Assembly (NCBI GenBank): GCA_964395715.1
Contig: CAYNAU010000004.1
Coordinates: 248,001 to 312,000 of the forward strand
DNA: 64,000 bases
Reading direction: 5' to 3'
Origin: Porticoccus sp964395715
Lineage (GTDB): Bacteria; Pseudomonadota; Gammaproteobacteria; Pseudomonadales; Porticoccaceae
Shown here: in pieces, positions 50,471-59,494 of the stretch
Position numbering within the stretch: the first letter of the stretch is position 1
Layout of the letters: each line of letters opens with the position of its first letter
Translations under genes and position numbers: made by a program
Notes under the pieces: generated by a model
Told to the model about the DNA's origin: nothing
The model's database searches: none
What the model saw: the letters and a program-made list of their open reading frames with translations, nothing else

Positions 50471-53164
50471 ATGCCAACAAAACCGAGTCATTTCCGCACC
50501 AGGCTCTACCAAGCTATGCGTTCACAGTTTGTACAAACATCCACTCTGATTCTCTCCGGATTACTGTTGGCCCCCTCGGTTTATGCAGAAAGCACCTCGG
50601 GCAAAATGCAGTGGGAATGCAAGGCTTCCCCTAGTGGCGAGTGGCAATGTGGCGAGCGAACCCTACCCGGCAGGACATTCCCCCGACCGATCCACCCCGA
50701 GCCGGAAGCCTTTGAGCCAGTGCCCGATGATGATGGTCCCAAAGTAGAACTGGCCCGCAACCTCGACTGGGTGGAGCAGGATGCACTGACCGAAGAACAA
50801 CAGGAAACCATGGCACCGGGATGCTGTGGAGCCTATGTGGAACCCCCGCGGGACTACCCCGAAAGCGATCTTGACCCCGCTGATGCTCCTTTGCGGGTGG
50901 CCTCTGAAACCACCGAAGTGGAACAGGAAAACGTCGCCCACCTGCGTGGCAAAGTACAACTGACTCAGGGGTATCGCCAGGTTCGCAGCCAGAATGCTAC
51001 CGTTGATCAGAACACCCGGACGGTCGACCTGGACGGCGACGTTCAGTTCCGCGAACCCGGACTGCTGCTCACGGGCGACCATGCGCAGATCAACATGGAC
51101 ACCAAGGACGTCACCATCGATAACGCAACCTACCTGTTGCACGAATCCAATGTGCGCGGCACCGCGACACAAATGAACCGCCGCGATACTGTGTTCTATA
51201 TCGACAATGCCACCTATACCACCTGCGAACCCGGCAGCAATGCCTGGCAGCTGGTCAGCTCCAAGGTTGACATCAACCCGGAGACCGGCATTGCCCACGC
51301 GAAACACGTGAGGCTGGAGATCAAGGACATTCCGATCATGTACGCACCCTGGCTGCGCTTTCCCATTGATGATCGACGCGCCTCGGGCCTGCTGTTCCCC
51401 AGTTTTGAATTCGGCGATGAGAACGGCATTGATTTCGCGCAACCCATTTATCTGAACCTGGCGCCCAACTACGATGCCACCATCACCCCCCGTTACATTC
51501 AGGAGCGCGGCCCGATGGCTGAAGTGGAATTCCGCCACCTGTCGAAACTGACCAACACGGTGCTGGGTGGAGCATTCCTCTCCGATGATGATGGCGGGGA
51601 TGACGACGATGAAGAACCCGATGTTATTACCGGTGACCGCAACTACGAAGGCGAGGATCGCTGGCTGGTCAATGTCGACCACGAAGGTGGCTTCGGCAAA
51701 CGCTGGAACACACTTGTTGATTACACCAAAGTCAGCGACAGTGACTATTTTCGGGATCTGGATAACACCACACTGGAAGTCAACAGCCAGACACACCTGA
51801 AACAGGTGGCCGCCACCGGCTATCGTCTGGACAACTGGCTCTTCAGCATCAAGGGGCAAAAATTCCAGACTCTCAACGATGACTTTGACCGCATCGAGCA
51901 GTACAAACAGGTGCCCCGCGTGGACGCCAATGGCGATTACCGCTTCGGCGACTTTGTGGTCAACCTCGACAACCAGTACACCTATTTCGACCACGATGAC
52001 GATGACAATCTGGCGCCGACCAACACCTATCTACAGGATGAGCTCGGCACCTTTGTCACCGGTGAGCGCCTGCGCCTCAATTACAGTGTCACCTGGGACA
52101 AGCAGTGGGCCTGGGGCTATTTCCGCCCCACTGCCAAAGTCAGGCACCTGACCTACAACCTGGACGACCCCATCATGGGGCAGAATGATGACAGCCCATC
52201 TGTCACCGTCCCCACCGGTGTGATCGATGCAGGTATTTACCTGGAGCGGGATACCACCTGGCTGCAGGGCTTTACTCAGACACTGGAACCGCGTGTATAC
52301 ATGGCCCACACCAAATACGAGGACCAGAGTGACATACCGGACTTTGACACCTCGCTGATGACCTTCAGCTACAGCCAGCTGTTCCGCGATGACCGCTTCA
52401 CTGGCGGCGACCGCATCGGCGACACCGAGCAGATATCTGTCGGCCTGACCAGTCGCCTGATTGACCAGAACACGGGCGTAGAGTGGCTGCGTGCCAGCTT
52501 TGGTCAGATTTTCTACCTGGATGACAGATACGTCACCCTTGACCCCACGCTGGACAAGGCCTTCCTGAAGGCTCTGGGCGACCCAGACAGCCTTTCGGAT
52601 GCACAGCGCGAAGTGGCCGCCGACATGCTGCGAGATGAATCCGCCTATGCAGCCGAGATTGCCCTGCGTCTGAGTGAAAACTGGCGAGCCCAGGCTGACC
52701 TGCTATACGACGAAGACGACAGCCAGCTGGATCGAGGCACCGCCAGCCTGCGCTACAACGACAGGAACAACCGTTTGTTTAATGTCAGCTACCGCTTCAA
52801 CCGCAGAATTCCCCGCATCGTTGGCAGCGAAGTCATTGATACGGATATCGAACAGGCCGATTTCTCTACTATGCTGCCCATCGGCCGCAACTGGAGCCTG
52901 ATCGGCAAACACAATTTCGATTTGACCAATAGCCGTGAACTTGAGACGTTTTTTGGTTTCCAATATGACAGCTGCTGCTGGCGGTTCAGCCTTCTCGCCC
53001 GTCGCTGGCTGGATCGGGATGACTACATCCTGCTGCCAGACGAAGACCTTGAAGAAGATGATGGCATTTTCTTCCAGATCCAGTTCAAGGGACTGGCCGG
53101 CAGCGGCCGTAAAGTAGACGCCATTCTCGAAGATGGCATCTATGGCTATGTACCGACCGAATAA
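50471..53164 (+). CDS. lptD: LPS-assembly protein LptD
   Basis: An 897-residue outer-membrane barrel that inserts LPS with LptE. A long signal peptide ends near A39 (SVYA), then a Cys pair W-x-C50...W-x-C60 typical of Pseudomonas-type LptD. The periplasmic OstA/jellyroll domain runs about 130-260, then the 26-strand barrel. The conserved adjacent cysteines are in DSCCWRFS near the C terminus. A run of Asp and Glu (about residues 369-378) forms an unusually acidic loop or turn. It is followed by surA 18 nt later. It probably has its own promoter in the amgK gap. Confidence 0.95.
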   Translation: MPTKPSHFRTRLYQAMRSQFVQTSTLILSGLLLAPSVYAESTSGKMQWECKASPSGEWQCGERTLPGRTFPRPIHPEPEAFEPVPDDDGPKVELARNLDWVEQDALTEEQQETMAPGCCGAYVEPPRDYPESDLDPADAPLRVASETTEVEQENVAHLRGKVQLTQGYRQVRSQNATVDQNTRTVDLDGDVQFREPGLLLTGDHAQINMDTKDVTIDNATYLLHESNVRGTATQMNRRDTVFYIDNATYTTCEPGSNAWQLVSSKVDINPETGIAHAKHVRLEIKDIPIMYAPWLRFPIDDRRASGLLFPSFEFGDENGIDFAQPIYLNLAPNYDATITPRYIQERGPMAEVEFRHLSKLTNTVLGGAFLSDDDGGDDDDEEPDVITGDRNYEGEDRWLVNVDHEGGFGKRWNTLVDYTKVSDSDYFRDLDNTTLEVNSQTHLKQVAATGYRLDNWLFSIKGQKFQTLNDDFDRIEQYKQVPRVDANGDYRFGDFVVNLDNQYTYFDHDDDDNLAPTNTYLQDELGTFVTGERLRLNYSVTWDKQWAWGYFRPTAKVRHLTYNLDDPIMGQNDDSPSVTVPTGVIDAGIYLERDTTWLQGFTQTLEPRVYMAHTKYEDQSDIPDFDTSLMTFSYSQLFRDDRFTGGDRIGDTEQISVGLTSRLIDQNTGVEWLRASFGQIFYLDDRYVTLDPTLDKAFLKALGDPDSLSDAQREVAADMLRDESAYAAEIALRLSENWRAQADLLYDEDDSQLDRGTASLRYNDRNNRLFNVSYRFNRRIPRIVGSEVIDTDIEQADFSTMLPIGRNWSLIGKHNFDLTNSRELETFFGFQYDSCCWRFSLLARRWLDRDDYILLPDEDLEEDDGIFFQIQFKGLAGSGRKVDAILEDGIYGYVPTE

Positions 53165-53182
53165 TTTCCTACAGGCAATTTC

Positions 53183-54481
53183 ATGAAATTACGCAGTAAC
53201 CTTTGTTTACCTTTTGCTGCCACGCTGGCTGTAATCTGGGGCGCCTCAGCCCCCACTGTCGCAGAGGAGGTGCTGATTGACAGCATTGCCGCTGTGGTTG
53301 ATGAAGACGTGGTCATGGCCAGTGAGCTGGATGAGCGCGTTCGGGAAATCTACATGCGGTTGAAAGATAGCAATACCCAGATTCCCCCCGGTGACGTTTT
53401 GGTACCCCAGGTGCTGGAGCGACTGATTCTGGAGCGTATTCAGCTCAGCCGCGGTCAACGTGCTGGGGTTCGCATCAGTGACGACGAAGTCAACCAGTCC
53501 ATTGCACAGCTGGCTCAAAGCCGTGGCATGACTGTAGACCAGATGGTGGAACACGCTCACCAGAGCGGTATCAGCCTCAACCGTCTGCGGGAGCAGGTGC
53601 GCACGGAAATGATCATCAAGCGGGTACAGGAAGGGCTCGTCAATCGCCGCATCAATATCTCTGAGCAGGAAATAGACAACTTCCTGAAGTCCGAAGAAGG
53701 ACAGCAATGGTCATCACCGGATCTCAACCTCGGTCATATTATTCTGCCCCTTTCCGCCGGCGCACCCCGCGATGAAGTTGCCATGGTGGAGAACAAGGCT
53801 CGGGAGTTGTTTGAACAACTGCAGGCCGGAGCCGATTTCAGAAGCCTCGCTATCGCCAATTCAGCGGGACAAAACGCCCTGCAGGGTGGCGATCTCGGCT
53901 GGCGCAAAACCACTCAGCTGCCGAGCATCTTTATTAACGCCACCGACAAACTGCTGCCCGGGGAAGTCAGTGTGCCGATTCGCAGTGACGCCGGCTACCA
54001 CATCCTGAAGCTCTATGATCGCCGTGGCGGCAGCGAGAGAATCGTTCTGCAACACAATGTTCGCCATATCCTGATCAAGCCCAATGAGATTCGCACGGAA
54101 GAAGAAACCAAGGCCATGCTGGAAGGCATTCGCGCCGACATCATGAACGGTGCAGACTTTGCCGAACTGGCGCGGGAAAACTCAGAAGACATAGGAACTG
54201 CCCTGGCTGGAGGAAGTCTGGGTTGGTCTGTGCCAGGTCAATTTGTGCCCGATTTTGAAAACACGATGAATAATATTGACCTCAACGACGTCAGCGAACC
54301 TTTTCGCAGCCAGTTTGGCTGGCACATCCTGCAAGTCACGGAGCGTCGGCGCCAGGATTTCAGTGAAAACATGCGCCGCGGCCAGGCAAAAAATATTCTC
54401 CATCAGCGTAAGTTTGAGGAAGAACTGCAAATCTGGCTTCAGGAAATTCGCGACGAGGCCTTTGTAGACATCAAGCTGTGA
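53183..54481 (+). CDS. surA: Periplasmic chaperone and prolyl isomerase SurA
   Basis: A 432-residue periplasmic chaperone for outer-membrane barrels, including LptD. A signal peptide (about 1-27) precedes the SurA N domain (DSIAAVVDEDVVMASELDERV). Two parvulin domains follow, at about 180-280 (LNLGHIILPL) and 290-395 (NVRHILIKPNEIRTEEE), and a C-terminal helix. It sits between lptD and pdxA, as in E. coli. Its final bases overlap the pdxA start (GTGA). Confidence 0.96.
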   Translation: MKLRSNLCLPFAATLAVIWGASAPTVAEEVLIDSIAAVVDEDVVMASELDERVREIYMRLKDSNTQIPPGDVLVPQVLERLILERIQLSRGQRAGVRISDDEVNQSIAQLAQSRGMTVDQMVEHAHQSGISLNRLREQVRTEMIIKRVQEGLVNRRINISEQEIDNFLKSEEGQQWSSPDLNLGHIILPLSAGAPRDEVAMVENKARELFEQLQAGADFRSLAIANSAGQNALQGGDLGWRKTTQLPSIFINATDKLLPGEVSVPIRSDAGYHILKLYDRRGGSERIVLQHNVRHILIKPNEIRTEEETKAMLEGIRADIMNGADFAELARENSEDIGTALAGGSLGWSVPGQFVPDFENTMNNIDLNDVSEPFRSQFGWHILQVTERRRQDFSENMRRGQAKNILHQRKFEEELQIWLQEIRDEAFVDIKL

Positions 54482-55455
54482 CCAGACTGGCCATCACTCC
54501 GGGGGAGCCCGCAGGCATTGGCCCTGACTTGGTCGTGCAACTGGCACAACAGCCACAGCCCTGTGAACTGGTCGCCTATGCCGACCCGCAATTATTACTT
54601 TCCCGCGCCGATCTATTGGGACTCCCCCTGAATCTCAGGGAGTTCAAAGGCGAAACCGCTGGTCCAGCGGCCCCGGGTGAACTTTGGGTGAGAACGGTAC
54701 CTTTGAACCGTGCCGCCACTCCCGGCGAACTCTGCGCCGATAATGCCCCTTACGTTCTGAAAACGCTCACTGCCGCTGTCTCGGATTGCCAAAATGGCCT
54801 GGTGGATGCCTTGGTTACCGGCCCGGTCCACAAGGGCATTATCAATGAGGCCGGCATCACGTTCAGTGGCCACACGGAATTCCTGGCAGATCTCACACAG
54901 ACACCACGGGTGGTTATGATGCTGGCTACCGAGGGGTTGCGCGTGGCCCTGGCAACCACCCATTTGCCCCTCGCCCAAGTCCCCGCAGCAATATCGCAAA
55001 CCTCTCTCAAGGAAGTGCTCACCATTTTGCACCGGGACTTGAAGCAAAAATTTGGCATCGACAAGCCACATATTGTTGTCTGCGGACTAAATCCCCATGC
55101 AGGCGAAGGCGGCCACCTGGGACGGGAAGAAATTGATGTCATAGCTCCCGTGCTGGACAGCTTGCGCAGTTCCGGCTTTTCCCTAGAAGGCCCCCTTCCG
55201 GCAGACACCCTGTTTACCCCCAAGCATCTGGCTCAATGCGATGCAGTGCTTGCCATGTACCACGATCAGGGGTTGCCGGTATTGAAGTACGTAGGTTTTG
55301 GTGCCGCGGTCAATATAACCCTGGGTTTGCCGATTATTCGCACTTCTGTGGATCACGGTACGGCACTGGACCTGGCAGGCACGGGGCAGGCTGACATCGG
55401 CAGCCTGTTAACGGCCATCGCCTATGCCAAAACCATGGCGGAATCCAGCCGATGA
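54478..55455 (+). CDS. pdxA: 4-hydroxythreonine-4-phosphate dehydrogenase
   Basis: A 325-residue enzyme of the DXP-dependent vitamin B6 pathway. ITPGEPAGIGPDL opens the protein, GHTEFLADLT gives one metal-binding histidine, and MYHDQGLPVLKY and TSVDHGTALDLAG complete the active site. The start is GTG 54478 overlapping surA by 4 nt, and its end overlaps rsmA by 4 nt. The surA-pdxA-rsmA-apaG-apaH order is the classic one. Confidence 0.96.
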   Translation: MTRLAITPGEPAGIGPDLVVQLAQQPQPCELVAYADPQLLLSRADLLGLPLNLREFKGETAGPAAPGELWVRTVPLNRAATPGELCADNAPYVLKTLTAAVSDCQNGLVDALVTGPVHKGIINEAGITFSGHTEFLADLTQTPRVVMMLATEGLRVALATTHLPLAQVPAAISQTSLKEVLTILHRDLKQKFGIDKPHIVVCGLNPHAGEGGHLGREEIDVIAPVLDSLRSSGFSLEGPLPADTLFTPKHLAQCDAVLAMYHDQGLPVLKYVGFGAAVNITLGLPIIRTSVDHGTALDLAGTGQADIGSLLTAIAYAKTMAESSR

Positions 55456-56255
55456 GTGGGCGAGCACACAGCGGCCATCAGGCACGCAAACGCTTTGGGC
55501 AAAACTTTCTGGTGGACGCCAACATCATTGCCAAAATTGTTGCTGCTATCGCCCCCAAGCCCACCGACAACCTGATTGAAATCGGGCCTGGTCAGGGTGC
55601 TATTACGGAGCCGGTGCTGTCCCGTTGCCCGACGCTCAAGGTGGTAGAACTGGATCGCGACCTGATCCCGCTACTCAAGGCAAAATTTCAGCAGTACCCC
55701 TCCCTGCAAATTTATCAGGGCGACGCGCTGAAAACAGATTTCAGCCAGTTTTATGAGGCTGGCCGCCCACTGCGCATAATCGGCAATCTGCCATACAACA
55801 TCTCCACACCACTGCTGTTCCACCTGCTTAGCTACAACGACAAGATTTACGATATGCACTTTATGCTGCAAAAAGAGGTGGTAGACCGCCTCGCAGCCGC
55901 TCCCGGCGACAATCACTACGGGCGACTCAGTGTGATGGTGCAGTACCACAGCCAGGTTCAGCCCTTGTTTCCGGTGCCTCCCGGCGCCTTTCGCCCAGCA
56001 CCAAAAGTGGATTCAGCCATCGTGCGCCTGCTGCCCTATTCACAACCACCCCACCCTGCAAAGGATCTTGCAAAAATGGCACACTTGGTGAATGCCTGCT
56101 TCCAGCAACGCAGGAAAACAATACGCAATACGCTCAAGCACCTGGTCAGCGCTGAGCAACTTGCCACCCTGGATATTGACCTTTCATTGCGACCTGAAAA
56201 ACTTAGCGTGGCGGATTTTGTCCACCTGAGCAACCAACTGACGGAGATGACATGA
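55452..56255 (+). CDS. rsmA: 16S rRNA dimethyladenosine transferase
   Basis: A 267-residue enzyme (KsgA) that dimethylates A1518 and A1519 of 16S rRNA. KRFGQNFLVD and the SAM-binding IEIGPGQGAITEPVL (about residues 41-55) are present, with the catalytic NLPYNISTPLLF (about 114-125). It overlaps pdxA and apaG by 4 nt each. Loss of this enzyme gives kasugamycin resistance in E. coli; the gene here is intact. Confidence 0.97.
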   Translation: MSGRAHSGHQARKRFGQNFLVDANIIAKIVAAIAPKPTDNLIEIGPGQGAITEPVLSRCPTLKVVELDRDLIPLLKAKFQQYPSLQIYQGDALKTDFSQFYEAGRPLRIIGNLPYNISTPLLFHLLSYNDKIYDMHFMLQKEVVDRLAAAPGDNHYGRLSVMVQYHSQVQPLFPVPPGAFRPAPKVDSAIVRLLPYSQPPHPAKDLAKMAHLVNACFQQRRKTIRNTLKHLVSAEQLATLDIDLSLRPEKLSVADFVHLSNQLTEMT

Positions 56256-56620
56256 ACCAAATTGTTGTACTCGTCACCACAGAGTACCTTCCCCGGCAAT
56301 CAGAACCCGGGCAGGGCAGATACGCTTTCGCTTATCATATCCGCATCGAAAATCATGGCACGGAAGCGGCCAAGCTACTCAGCAGACACTGGATCATCAC
56401 CGATGGCAATTCCCGCATCAAAGAAGTTCGCGGACCGGGGGTTGTCGGCGAGACACCGCGAATTGAAGCTGGCGATCATTACGAGTACAGCAGCAGTGCC
56501 ATTCTGGAGACCGAAGCAGGCACCATGGAAGGCAGCTACCAAATGATCAGCGACAGTGGCGAGTCTTTTACAGCAGACATCCCTCCCTTTTTATTGGCCG
56601 TACCCGGAGCCATTCATTGA
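56252..56620 (+). CDS. apaG: ApaG/CorD protein
   Basis: A 122-residue fibronectin-III-like ApaG domain protein. YAFAYHIRIENHG and LLSRHWIITDGNSRIKEVRGPGVVGE are the family blocks. Function is unsettled; the fold binds metals or nucleotides in some structures, and it is linked to cobalt tolerance by the name CorD. It is translationally coupled on both sides to rsmA and apaH. Confidence 0.95.
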   Translation: MNQIVVLVTTEYLPRQSEPGQGRYAFAYHIRIENHGTEAAKLLSRHWIITDGNSRIKEVRGPGVVGETPRIEAGDHYEYSSSAILETEAGTMEGSYQMISDSGESFTADIPPFLLAVPGAIH

Positions 56621-57420
56621 CCACCTTTGTAGTAGGTGATCTTCAGGGCTGTCTCACTCCCTTGCAGCGGCTTTTGGAGGAAGTGAATTTTGACCCCGGG
56701 AGGGACCAACTCTGGTCGGTTGGCGACCTTGTCAATCGCGGCCCGCAATCCCTGGAAACGTTACGTTTTTGCTATCAACTGGGGGATGCTTTCCGCACTG
56801 TACTCGGCAATCACGACCTGCACCTTCTGGCTGTGGCTCACGGCGTTCGCCAACCTCATCCCTCCGACACCCTGAATGACATTCTCGAGGCCCCCGACCG
56901 CGATGAGTTACTGCATTGGCTGACAAGGCAACCGCTGGTTATTGCTCACGGGGAATTCCTACTGGTGCATGCGGGCATCCCGCCCCAATGGTCCCGAGAA
57001 GAGGCACTCGCCCTGGCCGAAGAAATGCACCAGGTGTTAACCGACGAATATCAATCGGCAGCCTTCTTTGAGGTTATGTACGGCAACGAACCGGACCTGT
57101 GGCACGATGCTCTGCAACCACCCCTACGCTGGCGACTGATTACCAACTACCTTACCCGCATGCGTTTCTGCTCGGCGGAAGGGCAATTGGAGCTCAAAAC
57201 CAAAGCGTCACCCCAAGAGCCACCTGCAGGCTATACGCCCTGGTACGCACACCCCCACCGAAAAACAGGCCATTGCAAAATTATCTTCGGTCACTGGGCT
57301 GCGCTACAGGGAAAGCCCATAGGCGAAAACCTGTACCCTCTCGATACGGGATGTATATGGGGCGGCCCTCTGCGCATGATGGCGCTGGACAACGGCCGCT
57401 ACTATCACTGCCAACCCTAA
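56617..57420 (+). CDS. apaH: Diadenosine tetraphosphatase
   Basis: A 267-residue symmetrical Ap4A hydrolase of the metallophosphatase family, which also removes Np4 caps from RNA. Metal motifs are GDLQGCLTPL (about residues 7-16), WSVGDLVNRGP and LGNHDLHLLA, with FGHWAALQG near the end. The start is TTG 56617 overlapping apaG by 4 nt. It closes the lptD-surA operon. Confidence 0.96.
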   Translation: MTTFVVGDLQGCLTPLQRLLEEVNFDPGRDQLWSVGDLVNRGPQSLETLRFCYQLGDAFRTVLGNHDLHLLAVAHGVRQPHPSDTLNDILEAPDRDELLHWLTRQPLVIAHGEFLLVHAGIPPQWSREEALALAEEMHQVLTDEYQSAAFFEVMYGNEPDLWHDALQPPLRWRLITNYLTRMRFCSAEGQLELKTKASPQEPPAGYTPWYAHPHRKTGHCKIIFGHWAALQGKPIGENLYPLDTGCIWGGPLRMMALDNGRYYHCQP

Positions 57421-57506
57421 GGATGCTGGATTTTTGAGATAACGACGGAAGCAGCTAGAATAACCCTGAAAATTGCAATTCGCTGATAACGCATAACAAA
57501 AAGGTG

Positions 57507-58835
57507 ATGCAAGTGATCCGCACACTATCCAATTTTTTCACCACCATCATGCAGCGCTGGCTGCCCGATGCTTTCATCTTTGCCATCATCCTCACCTTTA
57601 TCGTATTTATTGCCGGCATGCTGGGCGAATCAAAGTCGCCCTCCCAGATGGCGAACTACTGGGGCGATGGTGTCTGGAACCTGCTGGTTTTTTCAATGCA
57701 GGTGACCATCAGCCTGGTGACGGGCAGTGTTCTGGCACAGACGACCGCGGTCAAACGAGTGTTGCGTGGCCTCGCCACGCTGGCCAAAAATCCCAGCCAG
57801 GCCATTCTGTTAATGACCTTTATTGCCCTGATCTGCGGATGGATCAGCTGGGCATTCGGGCTTATCGCCAGCGCTCTGATGGCGAGGGAGATTGCCCGTC
57901 ATGTCAAAGGCGTTCACTACCCTCTTTTGGTCGCTTCTGCCTACTCGGGTATGGTGATATGGCACGCTGGGCTTTCAGGTTCCATTCCGCTAAAAATTGC
58001 GGTCTCGGATGGCGATGTCCTCAGCTCCCTGATGCCGGGCATTGAAATCCCGTTGCAGGAAACCATTTTCAGCTGGGAGGTCTTGTCGGTTTGCCTGGTG
58101 GTGCTGCTCACCCTGCCGGTCATTTTTCGCCTCATGATTCCGCCAGAACACGAGACTCAGGAAGTGGACCCCAGCCAACTGGGAGAAACGGAGCGGGTAG
58201 ATATCAGACTCAAGACCCCCTCTGACCGCATTGAACACAGTCGCCTTCCCACTTTGTTGCTGGGATTGCTGGGCGGTTACTACCTGGTTGAATTTTTTCT
58301 TGATGGCGGCAGTGTCGGGCTAAACACCCTTAACCTAATCTTCCTTGTCTCAGGCCTTTTACTGCACCGCTCCACCACCAGCTACCTATTTGCCGTCAAT
58401 GAAGCGGTCAAAGGATTGTCCGGTATAGTTCTGCAGTTCCCCCTTTACGCGGGCATCATGGGCATGATGGCGCAGTCGGGACTGGCGGCGTCAGTATCCA
58501 CCTGGTTTATCGATATATCGACGGTCGACACCTTCAATCTGTTTACCTTCCTCAGTGCCGGTGTTGTGAATTTCTTTGTGCCATCCGGCGGTGGACAATG
58601 GGCTGTTCAGGCACCGATTGTTATTCCCGCCGCGCAGTCACTGGGAATCCCCCTGAATCACGCTGCTATGGCAGTGGCCTTCGGGGATGCCTGGACCAAC
58701 ATGGTACAGCCATTCTGGGCGCTGCCCCTGCTTGGGATCGCCCGGCTGGGTATTCGGGACATCATGGGTTACTGCACGGTTGCCCTCTTGTGGACAGGAC
58801 TGATTTTCGGGCTGGCCATGGTCTTTCTCTTCTAG
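57507..58835 (+). CDS. AtoE-type short-chain fatty acid transporter
   Basis: A protein of about 442 residues with some ten or more membrane segments, of the TIGR00366/AtoE family proposed to take up short-chain fatty acids such as acetoacetate or butyrate. QRWLPDAFIFAIILTFIVF opens it, and FVPSGGGQWAVQAPI and FGDAWTNMVQPFWALPLLGIA are highly conserved. The start may be ATG 57507 or GTG 57513, the latter better spaced from AAAGGTGA. No ato CoA-transferase genes adjoin it. It is followed by a methyltransferase gene whose GTG start touches its stop. Confidence 0.85.
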   Translation: MQVIRTLSNFFTTIMQRWLPDAFIFAIILTFIVFIAGMLGESKSPSQMANYWGDGVWNLLVFSMQVTISLVTGSVLAQTTAVKRVLRGLATLAKNPSQAILLMTFIALICGWISWAFGLIASALMAREIARHVKGVHYPLLVASAYSGMVIWHAGLSGSIPLKIAVSDGDVLSSLMPGIEIPLQETIFSWEVLSVCLVVLLTLPVIFRLMIPPEHETQEVDPSQLGETERVDIRLKTPSDRIEHSRLPTLLLGLLGGYYLVEFFLDGGSVGLNTLNLIFLVSGLLLHRSTTSYLFAVNEAVKGLSGIVLQFPLYAGIMGMMAQSGLAASVSTWFIDISTVDTFNLFTFLSAGVVNFFVPSGGGQWAVQAPIVIPAAQSLGIPLNHAAMAVAFGDAWTNMVQPFWALPLLGIARLGIRDIMGYCTVALLWTGLIFGLAMVFLF

Positions 58836-59407
58836 TGGGCATTGATACTGATAGCCAACCATTGAACGCTCTTCAACCTTCAGTGACACCACCTGATCCA
58901 TGGATACTGTCTCATACCCACCGTATTCAGACAGGTCCTGTGCTCGACCTGGCCTGTGGCAGTGGCCGTCACGGCCGCCTGTTTCTCGAACGGGGGCTGA
59001 CCGTTCACTTCCTGGACAGGGACCTGTCCGGAGTAGAGGATCTAGCGAGTTCATCTTCTGCCTACCTTCACTGCCACGACTTGGAAAATGGCACTGACCG
59101 GCCTTTCTGTGACGAGAAATTCCAGAGCATTATCGTGGTGAACTATCTGTGCAGACCCCTGTTGGCAGAACTTCCCGGCTGGTTAAAACCCGGCGGTGTG
59201 CTCCTTTACAAAACCTTTGCCCGGGGTAATGAGCAATATGGCCGGCCATCCAACCCCGACTATTTATTACACAAAAATGAATTGATGGATGTGTTTGGCG
59301 GTGCCATGGATGTGATAGATTGCCGGCAGCAAACGGAAACAAAACCGCTGCGGATAACACAACACCTTTGCGCGGTGAAGCCTGCCCCGGGCAACTACAA
59401 TGCATGA
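58835..59407 (+). CDS. Class I SAM-dependent methyltransferase
   Basis: A 190-residue methyltransferase. SAM motif I is VLDLACGSGRHGRLF (about residues 36-50), followed by FLDRDLSG for the acidic loop, and WLKPGGVLLYKTFARGNEQYG is the late motif. It resembles TehB/UbiE-like small-molecule methyltransferases; the substrate is not evident. The GTG start at 58835 overlaps the transporter stop by one base, and a longer frame inside the transporter is not used. The next gene begins about 90 nt later. Confidence 0.75.
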   Translation: MGIDTDSQPLNALQPSVTPPDPWILSHTHRIQTGPVLDLACGSGRHGRLFLERGLTVHFLDRDLSGVEDLASSSSAYLHCHDLENGTDRPFCDEKFQSIIVVNYLCRPLLAELPGWLKPGGVLLYKTFARGNEQYGRPSNPDYLLHKNELMDVFGGAMDVIDCRQQTETKPLRITQHLCAVKPAPGNYNA

Positions 59408-59494
59408 AACTAATGTGGACGTTTCTGAATCTAACCGTCCATCTGTATATCACGGACAACACCAAAAGACCTGCAGACATTGAATAAGCTGATC

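Noticed and set aside
50663..51994. 443-codon minus-strand frame inside lptD
   Set aside because: Antisense shadow of lptD; hydrophobic composition follows from acidic codons on the other strand.
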